Shown: positions 21,725-21,840 of the stretch, in pieces
How the letters are laid out: each line of letters opens with the position of its first letter
How positions within the stretch are numbered: the stretch's first letter is position 1
Assembly (NCBI GenBank): GCA_964455095.1
Contig: CAYVUV010000226.1
Location: 1 to 21,840 of the forward strand
Source of the DNA: CAYVUV01 sp964455095
GTDB taxonomy: Bacteria > Desulfobacterota > Binatia > HRBIN30 > CADEER01
Direction of reading: 5' to 3'
DNA length: 21,840 nucleotides
Translations under genes and position numbers: made by a program
Notes under the pieces: generated by a model
Seen by the model: only the letters and a program-made list of their open reading frames with translations
Database searches by the model: none
Told to the model about the DNA's origin: nothing

Positions 21725-21840
21725 ATGCTCGACCCGCGGCTGTTCACGCCCCTGCCCGCGGCTCTGCGGCGGCGCATTGCGGACGACTTCATCGCCTTTG
21801 CGCGCCGCCGCGACGGCGAGCCCGACGTGCGCCGGCGCAC
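21725..21840 (+). CDS. Start of a gene cut by the window edge
   Basis: An open frame begins at ATG 21725, reading MLDPRLFTPLPAALRRRIADDF and continuing in an Arg-rich stretch to the end of the window. There is no ribosome-binding site, consistent with the leaderless arrangement implied by the promoter just upstream. The 38 visible residues do not identify a family. The palindromic operator suggests tight regulation by a ligand-responsive repressor encoded elsewhere. Confidence 0.5.
   Translation, partial: MLDPRLFTPLPAALRRRIADDFIAFARRRDGEPDVRRR

Overview
The window is a GC-rich chromosomal segment from a diderm bacterium. The evidence for an outer membrane is an AsmA-type protein, a predicted lipoprotein and an exported NAPE-PLD-like hydrolase. 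There are no rRNA or tRNA genes, no CRISPR array and no recognisable transposase or integrase. Gene content (YegD-type Hsp70, DUF4124, DUF502, Pol IV, MoaA, several glutathione S-transferases) and the G-rich palindromic repeats fit a high-GC proteobacterial or deltaproteobacterial-type lineage. No gene here fixes the taxon, so this is only an impression.

Positions 1-14511 look like ordinary chromosome. In order they hold: a truncated palindromic repeat; a YegD-like Hsp70; a small DUF4124 protein; a minus-strand group (DUF502 membrane protein, a 481-residue helical lipoprotein-like protein, an MFS transporter); an exported metallo-beta-lactamase-fold hydrolase; DNA polymerase IV (minus); a GST; a complete 121-bp palindromic repeat; a 787-residue AsmA-like protein; MoaA (minus); and a translationally coupled pair of an alpha/beta-hydrolase esterase and a membrane M28 peptidase. 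Three convergent or intergenic gaps carry inverted repeats.

Positions 14512-17232 are an accessory patch of small genes with signs of decay and insertion. It holds a retropepsin-like clan AA protease, a small membrane protein, a decayed second copy of the M28 peptidase 3' end, a VOC protein with an apparent N-terminal frameshift, a conserved pair of small proteins of unknown function (77 and 79 residues, the first with a damaged start), a clear intrinsic terminator, and a 149-residue orphan. An 8-bp complementary pair bracketing the small-protein pair resembles integron cassette ends.

Positions 17248-21676 are a same-strand catabolic or detoxification run: dienelactone-hydrolase-like protein, P-loop kinase-like protein, a short-chain-dehydrogenase-fold protein, a HAD phosphatase, an 82-residue conserved protein, a kappa-GST/HCCA-isomerase-type protein and a second GST. 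The main discovery candidate is the SDR-fold protein at 18773-19456. It lacks the NAD(P)-binding glycine motif and the catalytic YxxxK. Instead it carries T-x4-F-x-G and S-x12-Y-x3-R, which are the two signatures of halohydrin dehalogenases (haloalcohol to epoxide plus halide). Thiol-transferase-type genes directly downstream suggest a haloalcohol, epoxide, glutathione-conjugate route; this is inference.

The window ends in a near-perfect 26-bp palindrome overlapping a promoter-like sequence, a TetR-type operator candidate, in front of a gene cut by the window edge.
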